Assembly (NCBI GenBank): GCA_938041455.1
Contig: CALITO010000007.1
Span: forward strand, 23,302-87,301
Direction: 5' to 3'
Origin: an uncultured bacterium
Lineage (GTDB): Bacteria; Armatimonadota; JACIXR01
Length of the DNA stretch: 64,000 nt
Positions 50,352-58,433 of the stretch are shown here, piece after piece. A program made the position numbers and the translations under genes. Within the stretch, counting starts at the first letter, position 1. Each line of letters starts with the position of its first letter. Under the pieces are notes generated by a model. That model saw nothing but the letters and a program-made list of their open reading frames with translations. It had not been told where the DNA came from and searched no databases.

Positions 50352-52203
50352 GGATTTACCAATAAATCTAAGAATAGTTGAACAATTAGCAAAAGCAACA
50401 GTAAAAAATTTAGTAGATGGTATTGTTGAGCTAATAACTAATAGTGATGATAGTTATAGACGATTGGAGGAAAAAGGAAAGAAGGTTAGTGGAGAAATCG
50501 AAATTTATGTTAACCGGAAGAAAGGCGGAATTTGCGAAAAGCTCATCGTTAAAGATTTTGCAGAGGGAATGACAAAGGAGGAATTAGAGAAGGCACTCGA
50601 GTTTGCAGGTGAAACAAGTGGATTTAGAAGAGGAAAAAGTGTGAGGGGTTTATTCGGAAGAGGACTGAAGGAAACGATTATAGCCCTGGGCGAAGGAGAG
50701 ATAATCACAGTTAAAAATGGAAAACTATGCAGAACAAAGTTATGGCTTGACCAAAAAACAAAGAAACCTAAATACGATGACCAATTATTAGAAAATGTTC
50801 AAAACACCTCGGAGAAAGATGGGACCACGGTAGACATTACCATAACAAACGAAAAAATAAAAATTGCTGAATACAAAACTTTTAGGGATCAACTCTCAAC
50901 ACATTACGCTTTAAGAGATATAATGGCTTCTCCTGAAAGAAAAATCTATTTAATTTTTGAGGATTTAAAACGAAAATCGAAAAAGAGAATTAAGATAACT
51001 TTTTCCCGTCCGAAGGGTAAAAAAGTGAAAGAACAAGAAGTTAACATTCCCGGATATGGTGATAAAGTTAAAATAGTAATTTATGAAAGTCTAACCCCTT
51101 TAATGTCCCCGCGGAATAATCCTTATGGATTGGCAGGGATATTAATAAAAACAAAAGCGGCGATCTTGGATAACCGACTATTTAAGTTTGAGAACGATCC
51201 CGCAGCTCTTTATTTTTTTGGTGAGGCAATATGTGATGGTCTCGAAGAAAGGTTAAGGAGAGGAGAAACAGGGATAATCGATCCCAATAGAGGGGGTTTA
51301 GAATGGCGTGACGAATATTGTCAGGCTTTAGCAAGCACAATTGAAAAGGTTTTAGAACCTCTTATTATTGGGAAAAGAAAATCCTTGGAAAAAAAGCCAG
51401 AAAAAGAAATAAAGGAAGCAACTAAAAAACTTCTTAGAAAACTGTGTAGCAAGCTCAACGAATTAGCTAAAAATGAACTTGAAGAGATGGAAGAGATTCC
51501 AGAACCAGAGCCAGATATTACAAATTTAATAATAAAGCCCGAGGTAGCAAATATACAAGTAGACAAACCGCGTGCCTTTTCAATTTATGCCCCGGATAAT
51601 TTAATAAAAGAAGAAGGACAAATACTTTGGATTAAGTCTGACTCTTCTGATATTCAGCCGCTCGCTTATAGGGTAAAATTAGAAAAACATCCTAAATATC
51701 CGGATAAAATATGGTATAGATATTTTAAGGTGGTTGGCAAGAGGGAAGGTGGAGAAGGAACTATAACCGCGATCTTGGGAAACGAGAGCGCCAGAGCAAA
51801 AGTCAAAGTTGCTCCACCTAAAAAGAGAAAAAAAGGCCAAATTACTGGTAGAAAAAGAGGTTTTGTCTCAGATATTATACCTGATGAACTTAACAATCCT
51901 TCACAAAGAGTAGAGTATATAGAAAACGAAGAAATTATTAAGATATATATAAAATTTCCTTCTGTAGCCAACTTTATTAAAAGCGGCTTGGAAGGAGTAG
52001 AAACTCCGCAAGGTAAACTATTACTAGCAGAGTTGGTAGGGGATGCATTTTGTAAAGCATTAGCAAGAAAAGGAATAGAGAGCGGCAAATACGTGATACC
52101 TCCGGGAGGTGAAATTGATGCTTTTAACAACACCCTAAATGAATTACAGAAAAAGTATTTACATCTCATACAGGACTTGATTTTTGCTTGGGAGTTTAAA
52201 TAA
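50344..52203 (+). CDS. GHKL-type ATPase of the inserted cassette
   Basis: A 619-residue protein with an N-terminal Hsp90/MutL/MORC-like ATP site: N-box ELITNSDDS (Glu29, Asn33), DFAEGM (Asp71, Gly75) and GLFGRGLKE (102-110). A helical middle follows, then a beta-sandwich region (about 400-500, VANIQVDKPRAFSIYAP) and a C-terminal helical domain. GHKL ATPases of this general type act as ATP-driven clamps or sensors, and several bacterial defence systems use them. No nuclease motif is evident, so the effector, if any, may be the winged-helix partner or a host protein. AGAGAGG precedes the ATG. Family assignment beyond GHKL is not possible by eye. Confidence 0.75.
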   Translation: MAKDLPINLRIVEQLAKATVKNLVDGIVELITNSDDSYRRLEEKGKKVSGEIEIYVNRKKGGICEKLIVKDFAEGMTKEELEKALEFAGETSGFRRGKSVRGLFGRGLKETIIALGEGEIITVKNGKLCRTKLWLDQKTKKPKYDDQLLENVQNTSEKDGTTVDITITNEKIKIAEYKTFRDQLSTHYALRDIMASPERKIYLIFEDLKRKSKKRIKITFSRPKGKKVKEQEVNIPGYGDKVKIVIYESLTPLMSPRNNPYGLAGILIKTKAAILDNRLFKFENDPAALYFFGEAICDGLEERLRRGETGIIDPNRGGLEWRDEYCQALASTIEKVLEPLIIGKRKSLEKKPEKEIKEATKKLLRKLCSKLNELAKNELEEMEEIPEPEPDITNLIIKPEVANIQVDKPRAFSIYAPDNLIKEEGQILWIKSDSSDIQPLAYRVKLEKHPKYPDKIWYRYFKVVGKREGGEGTITAILGNESARAKVKVAPPKKRKKGQITGRKRGFVSDIIPDELNNPSQRVEYIENEEIIKIYIKFPSVANFIKSGLEGVETPQGKLLLAELVGDAFCKALARKGIESGKYVIPPGGEIDAFNNTLNELQKKYLHLIQDLIFAWEFK

Positions 52204-52295
52204 AGAGATGAATGAAGAATTGCAAGGTTGACAGTTGTTGATGGGGGAAGCAATATGTGAAACTATATGTTAAGGAAACCAAGATATATACCTAG

Positions 52296-53267
52296 ATGTT
52301 TATTCAACAAAATCCATATAGATTGTTAAAAGACGACGGGCGGTTTTGCCTTAATATCCCCTTGGACAAAAACAAGGGAGGACAACAGAGTGTCTATGCT
52401 GACATAATAAATATAGCAAAGAAAATCGGTTTCAAATATCACGCGACGATCATATGGAATGAGCAAAATATCTCCCGCAGGACCGCGTGGGGTTCCTGGC
52501 TTTCCGCTTCCGCCCCCTATGTCATAGCTCCTGTAGAGATGATAGCCGTCCTATATAAAAAGAGATGGAAGAAAAGAAGTGGCAGCGGAAAGTCAGATAT
52601 TACTAAGGAAGAGTTCATAGAATGGACAAATGGGGTCTGGACATTTATGGGAGAAAGCAAAAGTAGGGTGGGGCATCCTGCTCCATTTCCTGTAGAGCTT
52701 CCCCGAAGATGTATAAAATTGTTCAGCTTTGTGGGAGACACAGTCTTAGACCCCTTCCTCGGCAGCGGCTCCACATTAATCGCTTGTGTCCTAACGGGAC
52801 GGAAGGGGATTGGTGTGGAAATTGATAAGAATTATTGTGAACTCGCTAAGAACAGGCTTTTGAGGGAGACAAGAGTGGAGCAAATCCCCTTAGCGCTGGT
52901 AAAAGAAAATAGAATTAATGAAATAAAGGGACATTTGGCGGGCTATCCGCAGGCTATATCAAAAGGTATAGATAGATGTGTAGTTTGTGGAAGGGGTAGA
53001 GAGGATGGTATTGAAATACACGCAGACCATAAAATACCGCTTGATAGAGGAGGAACCAATACAGTGGAAAACGGGCAAACCCTTTGTTCAGAACATAATC
53101 TTCTCAAAAAGAACTATTCCCAAACAGAATTTGGGAAAAGGTTTATGCTCAGATTATATGAAGAAGCTCTTGAGAAAGGGGATGAACTTATGGCAAATTT
53201 TTGTAGGGAAATATTAGATGTTTACGACAAATATAACATAAACTGGCATATAAAAAGGGGATGTTAA
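52296..53267 (+). CDS. 3' part of the split methyltransferase, fused to an HNH nuclease domain
   Basis: A 323-residue frame whose ATG (52296) and first seven codons come from the end of the insertion and the duplication; from codon 8 it is the original gene. It holds the target-recognition part, motif I DPFLGSGSTL (about 148-157) and GIGVEIDKNYCELA, the order of a beta-class enzyme. The last ~100 residues are an HNH endonuclease: CVVCG, IEIHADHKIPLDRGG, NGQTLCSEHN. The intact gene was thus a methyltransferase-nuclease fusion, a compact restriction-modification protein. Without SPPY this half cannot methylate alone, but both halves remain open frames and could in principle associate. The HNH part could act separately. 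Confidence 0.75.
   Translation: MFIQQNPYRLLKDDGRFCLNIPLDKNKGGQQSVYADIINIAKKIGFKYHATIIWNEQNISRRTAWGSWLSASAPYVIAPVEMIAVLYKKRWKKRSGSGKSDITKEEFIEWTNGVWTFMGESKSRVGHPAPFPVELPRRCIKLFSFVGDTVLDPFLGSGSTLIACVLTGRKGIGVEIDKNYCELAKNRLLRETRVEQIPLALVKENRINEIKGHLAGYPQAISKGIDRCVVCGRGREDGIEIHADHKIPLDRGGTNTVENGQTLCSEHNLLKKNYSQTEFGKRFMLRLYEEALEKGDELMANFCREILDVYDKYNINWHIKRGC
52299..52314 (+). repeat. 16-bp repeat, right end of the cassette
   Basis: TTTATTCAACAAAATC, directly followed by the 13-bp duplication. Its inverse complement resembles the left terminus of the cassette. Confidence 0.75.
52315..52327 (+). repeat. Right copy of 13-bp target-site duplication
   Basis: CATATAGATTGTT, identical to 49622-49634. 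It resumes the methyltransferase frame. Confidence 0.85.
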
Positions 53268-53269
53268 TT

Positions 53270-53731
53270 ATGTCTCATAGCGCCCACCACCTTGTTGAAG
53301 AGTTGAAGGTGAGGATTTCCTGCGCACTCGTTGAGGATGGAAAGATCCTCCTCGCTAAACACAGAAGGGGTAATAAGGAATATTGGACCTCGCCCGGGGG
53401 AGGATTGGAAAGGGGTGAGAGGATGGTGGAATGTTTGAGAAGGGAAATATGGGAGGAGAGTGGGTTGAAGATAGAGATTGGCGACGTCCTCCTCCTCTTT
53501 GATGTAATAGAGCCAAGAAGACATGTTGTGAACATCGTCTTCAGAGCGAGAAGAACAGGGGGCGAGTTGAAACCCAGAAATGTGCCCATAGGCCACAGGT
53601 TGATAGGGGTGGAATTCATTCCCTTGGACAAATTGAACAAGATAGAACTGAAGCCGCCCCTGGGGAAGGAAATAGCCGAAGCTTTGAGCCGACCTGGTAT
53701 TCCCTATTTAGGAGATTTGTGGGGGGGATAA
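53270..53731 (+). CDS. NUDIX hydrolase
   Basis: A 153-residue NUDIX protein with the box GGLERGERMVECLRREIWEESGL in canonical spacing (the Gly, the RExxEE core and the final Gly-Leu). It hydrolyses a nucleoside-diphosphate-linked compound; the substrate cannot be read from sequence. ATG 53270 is chosen because AAGGGG lies nine bases upstream; ATG 53261 is too close to that site. It overlaps no gene and converges with the DUF6785 gene, whose stop is two bases away. Confidence 0.88.
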   Translation: MSHSAHHLVEELKVRISCALVEDGKILLAKHRRGNKEYWTSPGGGLERGERMVECLRREIWEESGLKIEIGDVLLLFDVIEPRRHVVNIVFRARRTGGELKPRNVPIGHRLIGVEFIPLDKLNKIELKPPLGKEIAEALSRPGIPYLGDLWGG

Positions 53732-53732
53732 C

Positions 53733-55655
53733 TTATCCTGGACAGAAATCGTACATCCTTTGGCGGAGGATGACGCTCATAACGCTCCAGAAAGCCCCTA
53801 CCGAGTATTCGCCTATTATTATCCCGAACATAAAGGGGATGATCCGCCTGTGCCACTTATATCCCCCCACCTTTATCACTATGAACTTTACAAGCGTGCT
53901 TATCACGAGGCAGGACCAAAAATACTCTGCTCCGAAGTTCATAGATATAGCATAACCCACGGGGTGAAATGGCCACCAAATGAAACGGGTGCGCATATTC
54001 ATCATAAAGACGGAGAAGGCGGCACCCACGCCCATAGCTATCATAGCGGGAGGATTCACAGGACGAGGGGAGGAGAGGTCAGTAGCTAATTGGTTAAAAA
54101 TATAATAATTATGGTCTAAAAGGGGACTCGGTCCCACCTTATAGGATTCGTAGCATGCGGATAGGTAGGCGCAGAATGCTCCCCAGGGAAGGGCGATAGC
54201 CATAGCGTAAATCAAACCCCGTGAGCGCATCCTTGCCACATCCGCCATCTTATAGCCCTCCAGATAGAAGGGCATCGGCGTTGTCCGGTAGCCCCTTCCC
54301 GTCAACCACCAGAAAAGACAGAACACGGTGAGGTTATTTCCCCCCACCCCTTTTGTCCCGAGGATATTCTGGAGTATGTTGTAGGCATTCATTGCCCCCG
54401 CCATCTCGTGAGTAGGGGGACCTACCTCCGCCCTCACCCTCGCTATTGCGAAAAGGATGACGAAAACGATGAAGAAAAAGGCGAGGATTACCCCTAAGGA
54501 CATGCCTGCCCTAAGGCAAAACCAAATCATAAAGGAAAATGACAACAAAAGAACGATGTAAGCACTTCTGTAACTCATAGGTTCCTCGCTATCATCTATC
54601 TCCGCTTTGCCGAAAGCCTTCTTCAATGTAAGCCAGAGATGACGCCTCGCCCCCCAAACCGCATAGAAGAAAAGGGCGAACCACGCCCCATAAGATTGCT
54701 CATTTATATAAGGGAAGGCACCCGCTCGCTCCTGATAGCCCAAAGCAGCGGTTATCACGAGAAGCATCTTTTTGAAGAGATAGAAGAACCAAAGGGAGAA
54801 AGAGAGGTCAAGGGGCATAAAGTATCCCATAGCGATGATGAAAGGGTAAAGGGGAAGGGGAAGCCAACCAATGGCATTCCAGGGAAAAGTGGTGATGTAT
54901 TGTCCCAAGTTCACCTCATCATGGCGAACACGGATATAAAGGGGGAAAGTGGGATAAAGAACGCGAAGACCGTTGATTATATCTATGAGGGCAGATACAC
55001 CTATCCCCGCCCAGAGGATCTTGTTCTTGAAGAAGGTCGTTTCTCCTCCACCCTCCGTCATAGCCAAGGGTAGCTGGATGATGGGGTAGCTCAGTTTCTC
55101 GTTCTCCACCCATTGCTTTCTTATGATGCTATTTATGGCGATCATAGCAAGCCCCAAGGCGAAGATAAAGGCGCACCACCAAAGGATGGGAGAGAGCCAG
55201 GCTTTCAAATAAGCGGGACTGAAGAAATTCTCCCCCCCGATGAAGAAGCCAGCAACTATGTCTTTCTTAGGAACGACGAGCCATTTCGGTAGATATTGGA
55301 AGAATAACTCCTCCCACTTGTTCTCAGTTGTGGCAAGCCAGTAGGGAATAGCCATCTCAGGAATGCCCAATTGGAGGGAATCGTGCCCAGCGATGACACT
55401 GGCGATTGCGAGCATAAGGTAAATCACTATGAACTCAGCCTGGTTCAAAGCGAGGAAAGGGAATATTCTCTTCAAGAGAAGATTTATTAGGATAAGGACG
55501 AGGATGTTGAAGACGGCATTCCAGGGGAGGGACATAACGCTGGGATGCCCCGTGTGCCAAATTCCCTCCACCATCATCACCCAATAGACATTAGGCGGGA
55601 TGAGGAGGAAACCGATCAGGAAAGCGCGCCAACTGACTCCGACTTCTCTCTTCAC
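53733..55655 (-). CDS. DUF6785-type polytopic membrane protein
   Basis: A 640-residue membrane protein with about 14-16 helices. The opening GVSWRAFLIGFLLIPPNVYWVMMVEGI, the conserved WLSPILWWCAFIFALGLAMIAINSIIRKQWVENEKLSYPI (quoted in part) and RVRAEVGPPTHEMAGAMN segments are those of the DUF6784/DUF6785 family, distantly like oligopeptide transporters and common in Armatimonadota and related polysaccharide degraders. It may import glycan breakdown products, but no substrate is known. The start is GTG at 55655 without a Shine-Dalgarno, a few bases after the predicted transcription start. Confidence 0.78.
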   Translation of the reverse strand: MKREVGVSWRAFLIGFLLIPPNVYWVMMVEGIWHTGHPSVMSLPWNAVFNILVLILINLLLKRIFPFLALNQAEFIVIYLMLAIASVIAGHDSLQLGIPEMAIPYWLATTENKWEELFFQYLPKWLVVPKKDIVAGFFIGGENFFSPAYLKAWLSPILWWCAFIFALGLAMIAINSIIRKQWVENEKLSYPIIQLPLAMTEGGGETTFFKNKILWAGIGVSALIDIINGLRVLYPTFPLYIRVRHDEVNLGQYITTFPWNAIGWLPLPLYPFIIAMGYFMPLDLSFSLWFFYLFKKMLLVITAALGYQERAGAFPYINEQSYGAWFALFFYAVWGARRHLWLTLKKAFGKAEIDDSEEPMSYRSAYIVLLLSFSFMIWFCLRAGMSLGVILAFFFIVFVILFAIARVRAEVGPPTHEMAGAMNAYNILQNILGTKGVGGNNLTVFCLFWWLTGRGYRTTPMPFYLEGYKMADVARMRSRGLIYAMAIALPWGAFCAYLSACYESYKVGPSPLLDHNYYIFNQLATDLSSPRPVNPPAMIAMGVGAAFSVFMMNMRTRFIWWPFHPVGYAISMNFGAEYFWSCLVISTLVKFIVIKVGGYKWHRRIIPFMFGIIIGEYSVGAFWSVMSVILRQRMYDFCPG

Positions 55656-55667
55656 TTATGACTTTAT

Positions 55668-55695
55668 TCTATAAAATTGACGATTTTTTTAGCAA
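55668..55695 (-). promoter_or_regulatory. Promoter of the DUF6785 gene
   Basis: Minus strand TTGCTA (55695-55690), 16 bases, TATAGA (55673-55668). It overlaps the divergent SRP RNA promoter. Confidence 0.5.
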
Positions 55696-55705
55696 GTATT
55701 ATTCT
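55677..55705 (+). promoter_or_regulatory. Promoter of the SRP RNA gene
   Basis: TTGACG (55677-55682), a 17-base spacer and TATTCT (55700-55705). The predicted start point coincides with the first base of the terminal stem at 55714. Confidence 0.6.
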
Positions 55706-55713
55706 TTAAAATG

Positions 55714-55998
55714 GCTCTCGGTTGCGCTAGGCGGGGAGCTGGCGGTGCCCTGAACCCGAAACCCGCCATACGCGGGGCTTAATCCCCACCAAGAGCTCTT
55801 CCCTTTTTGGTAAGGGATTTCCTGGAAGGCGGTGAAGGTCGGGTCCTGATGGTGAGGCTCTCCTCCAAACCCCGCCAGGTCCGGAAGGAAGCAACGGTAA
55901 GGAGAGAGGGCAACGCGCTCAGATAACCTGGCTGGAGTTGGAAGGGAAAGATAGCCTGCTGGGAAGGGAGCAGCGAAGGTGGGTGCGCAACCGAGAGC
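55714..55998 (+). ncRNA. ffs: Signal recognition particle RNA, large bacterial type with Alu domain
   Basis: The universally conserved SRP helix 8 sequence CCAGGTCCGGAAGGAAGCAA occurs at about 55881-55900, followed by the matching CGGTAAGGAG. The 5' portion (GCTAGGCGGGGAGCTGGCGG, then GTGCCCTGAACCCG) is the Alu domain found in Gram-positive and Thermus-type SRP RNA. The ends form a perfect 14-bp helix (55714-55727 with 55985-55998), which fixes the limits and gives a length of about 285 bases. It scaffolds Ffh for co-translational targeting. Confidence 0.93.
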
Positions 55999-56034
55999 TT
56001 TATAAACTCCCACTTGCCAAGGTGGGGAGAATTA

Positions 56035-57087
56035 GTGAACCTCAAAGAACGACGAATAGGAAGTATTGAGAAAATCATAGCCTTGGAAAATGGCGGTTAT
56101 TTCCCCGTCCTAATAAATCTGCAAAACGGTGAATTAGCAGCAGTGGTTAGGAGTGGAGCTCCTCATCTCGGTGTGGGTGGTAGGTTGGATTTGATAAAAT
56201 CAAAAGACGGCGGGAAGACTTGGAGCAAGCCCAAAACGGTTGCCAACCTTCCACCTGATTCTCGTAACCCCGCTTTCGGTCAATCCCGAAACGGCACGCT
56301 AATCCTCGCTTTCGCAGTAACAGGACCTTATGATAATGGACAGTTCACACAAAAGACACAGGAATACACCATCTGGTTCACTCGTTCATTTGACAATGGT
56401 GAAAAATGGGAGAAACCGCGGAGGATGGACATCTCACCTTTACAATATGGCTCTCCTTACGGAAAAATCATCCAACTTGAAGATGGCACGCTCCTTCTGA
56501 ACATCTACGCCTGGTGTTTGCCCAGCGAAGGAACCAACCTACCTCCCGAGAAACAGGGCTATTTCTCCTACATCTTCCCTTCAAGAGACGAAGGAGAAAG
56601 CTGGGGTGCTCCCATCTTAATTGCTAGACATTTCAGCGAAACTTCTCTCCTTTCCCTGGGAGGAAAGAGGATACTCGCGATTATGCGAGATGAAGGAAGT
56701 TCGGGTTTGTGGCAGAGCTTTTCTGAGGACGGGGGGAAAAGTTGGAGCAAACCGCAAAGGGTGACCGAGGGGCCAAGGCTTCCCGGCGACGCTATACTCC
56801 TGAAGAGTGGAAGAATTTTGCTCACCTATGGGCGACGCCTTCCCCCTTATGGAGTGGAATGCCTTATAAGCCACAATGGGGGGAGAACATGGGATAAAGA
56901 AAACGGGTTACTTTTGGAATGGGGCGCGAAGAACGGCGATTGCGGATACCCCAGTTCTGCTCAGTTAGATGACCACACCATAGTTACCCTCTATTACGGT
57001 GTAGGTCATTTGGAAAACCCAAATTTAGGGGAATATGCTATGTGCATCAGGTATAAAGAAGAAGACATCCTTATTTCCTCGTGTTGA
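56035..57087 (+). CDS. BNR-repeat sialidase-like protein
   Basis: About 350 residues of the six-bladed sialidase fold. Asp-box repeats are clear: SKDGGKTWSKP, SFDNGEKWEKP, SRDEGESWGAP, SEDGGKSWSKP and SHNGGRTWDKE. No signal peptide is visible, so it is probably cytoplasmic. GTG at 56035 is chosen because GGTGGGGAG precedes it; a TTG at 56014 would overlap nothing useful. It starts 37 bases after the SRP RNA. Its last 17 bases overlap the convergent pectate-lyase-like gene. True substrate may differ from sialic acid, as in many family members. Confidence 0.82.
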   Translation: MNLKERRIGSIEKIIALENGGYFPVLINLQNGELAAVVRSGAPHLGVGGRLDLIKSKDGGKTWSKPKTVANLPPDSRNPAFGQSRNGTLILAFAVTGPYDNGQFTQKTQEYTIWFTRSFDNGEKWEKPRRMDISPLQYGSPYGKIIQLEDGTLLLNIYAWCLPSEGTNLPPEKQGYFSYIFPSRDEGESWGAPILIARHFSETSLLSLGGKRILAIMRDEGSSGLWQSFSEDGGKSWSKPQRVTEGPRLPGDAILLKSGRILLTYGRRLPPYGVECLISHNGGRTWDKENGLLLEWGAKNGDCGYPSSAQLDDHTIVTLYYGVGHLENPNLGEYAMCIRYKEEDILISSC

Positions 57088-58315
57088 AGCCTATTTGGAC
57101 ATCGCCCTTGCTCTCGTTTATGATTTTCTCCCCTCCCCTTAAACGATTGGCAAAGATAACCGCTGTCTCCACTCCCTCACCAAGATATACCTGAGTCTTT
57201 CCCTCGTCCATAAAGTCGCAGGCTGTGACGATCAAGTTACCACTCAGCGCTTTTATTGCTGGTGCTTTCCCATCCCTATGCGCCCAGCCGATGAAATGAC
57301 AGGAGTTGAAGGTCACTTGTCCCTTGCCCTCTATTATTGCATGGCTATCCGTCGTCTCCACTCCCCAAAATCCGCAGGCGGTGAACTTCACAGGTCCTGT
57401 GTTAGTCGATTTGATCTCCACCCCCGCCATAAATTGTCCGTTTAGGAAGGATATGCCAGCGTGGGCTTGGCAATCTTCAACTAAAACCGCGGTAGGTCCT
57501 ATATCCGACCCGCACTGGGTCAAGACGACATTGGGGGAGCCATCTTTGGTAGGGATGAAATGGAACCCTACTTTATAAGAGATCGCAAAGCAGTTAACCA
57601 TATACTCCCAGTCAGTCCTGCCGATGATGAAGGCTGTCCCATTCTCCCTGGAGAACTTGTTGAGACTTCCCGTGGCGAAGGGCCAAAAGTGGACATCCTC
57701 AACTCTACCAACATCAAAACATTTATCTATAAAAAGCCCCTTATAAAGAGCCTGTCCGTAAAGACCCTTTATGTAGTGCCTTCCACAAGGAAAGGTCCCA
57801 AAATCCACCGCCTGATAGGGATTGACGAGGAGGACATCCATAATGGAGATGTTATCCCCTACCCCCCGAATCGTCCAGGGATAGGGGAGGGGGCTCTCCG
57901 CGTCCTGCTCAGGATAATAGATGACCAATCCCTTGAGGGTGGAGTTCCTCTGGAGGAGGATGAACGGTTCACCTTCGATATTCCCCTTCCCCTCAACGGC
58001 GAGGAGGATTGAGCCATGCTCTAAGGAGGTTGTAGGAGGTGCTTTAGCCACCCCTTCAAGGGTTACATTGGGAGGAACCTTAAGGTGGGATTTTATCAAG
58101 TATTTTCCCGGAGGGACGAAGACTATCCCTCCCTCCTTGCCTGCTTCGTCCAGCGCCCTCTGGAAGGCAGGGGTATCATCGCTTTCCCCATCTCCTTTGG
58201 CGCCGAAGTGCAAGACATTGTAGAGACCTTTAATACCCAACTCTTTCACCTCCTGGGGAAGAGCAATGCTCAAACTGAAGAAAATTATGAGAACAAGAGG
58301 GCAAAAACCTCTCAT
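57071..58315 (-). CDS. Secreted pectate-lyase-3/GH28-like beta-helix protein
   Basis: About 414 residues. A signal peptide (MRGFCPLVLIIFFSLSIALP) precedes YNVLHFGAKGDGESDDTPAFQRALDEA and VFVPPGKYLIKSHLKVPPNVTLEG, the hallmark N-terminus of pectate_lyase_3 proteins. A right-handed beta-helix follows. ATG at 58315 is used because GGGAGGTG precedes it; a frame 12 codons longer lacks this. It likely acts on pectin or another extracellular polysaccharide. Confidence 0.83.
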   Translation of the reverse strand: MRGFCPLVLIIFFSLSIALPQEVKELGIKGLYNVLHFGAKGDGESDDTPAFQRALDEAGKEGGIVFVPPGKYLIKSHLKVPPNVTLEGVAKAPPTTSLEHGSILLAVEGKGNIEGEPFILLQRNSTLKGLVIYYPEQDAESPLPYPWTIRGVGDNISIMDVLLVNPYQAVDFGTFPCGRHYIKGLYGQALYKGLFIDKCFDVGRVEDVHFWPFATGSLNKFSRENGTAFIIGRTDWEYMVNCFAISYKVGFHFIPTKDGSPNVVLTQCGSDIGPTAVLVEDCQAHAGISFLNGQFMAGVEIKSTNTGPVKFTACGFWGVETTDSHAIIEGKGQVTFNSCHFIGWAHRDGKAPAIKALSGNLIVTACDFMDEGKTQVYLGEGVETAVIFANRLRGGEKIINESKGDVQIGFNTRK

Positions 58316-58366
58316 ATTTTCACCTCCCTTCTCAGAGATTTTGAAAACCACTGCTTTTAAAAAATT

Positions 58367-58395
58367 TTGACAAAATTTTCAATTTGTGCTATACA
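58367..58395 (+). promoter_or_regulatory. Promoter of the lipoprotein gene
   Basis: TTGACA (58367-58372), 17 bases, TATACA (58390-58395), 38 bases before the ATG. Confidence 0.7.
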
Positions 58396-58433
58396 TTTTG
58401 CAGAAACGAAGCAAAAGAAAGGAGGTGAAAAAG

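Larger units (their letters stand above)
49635..52314 (+). mobile_element. 2.68-kb AT-rich GHKL cassette inserted in a methyltransferase gene
   Basis: An insertion bounded by identical 13-bp direct repeats in a gene whose reading frame is exactly restored when it is removed. It carries its own promoter at the left end, two coupled genes (winged-helix protein, GHKL ATPase) and no recognisable transposase, integrase or reverse transcriptase. The ends share a short inverted TTTTGTT-x-AAT (49633-49643 against 52302-52312), and a 16-bp sequence of the right end recurs inside the left end. Base composition is clearly more AT-rich than the surroundings. How it moved is unknown; it may be a passenger mobilised in trans. 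Confidence 0.75.

Noticed and set aside
52228..52256. TTGACA as a promoter for the 3' half of the split methyltransferase
   Set aside because: The best -10 box at a proper distance is CAATAT, only a half match.
49635..52314. Insertion sequence with its own transposase
   Set aside because: No DDE, serine or tyrosine recombinase motif was seen in either gene. The terminal inverted similarity is only about 11 bases, so it is not called an IS.
55699..56013. Minus-strand frames over the SRP RNA
   Set aside because: They overlap the SRP RNA core and its closing helix, and the translated sequences match nothing.
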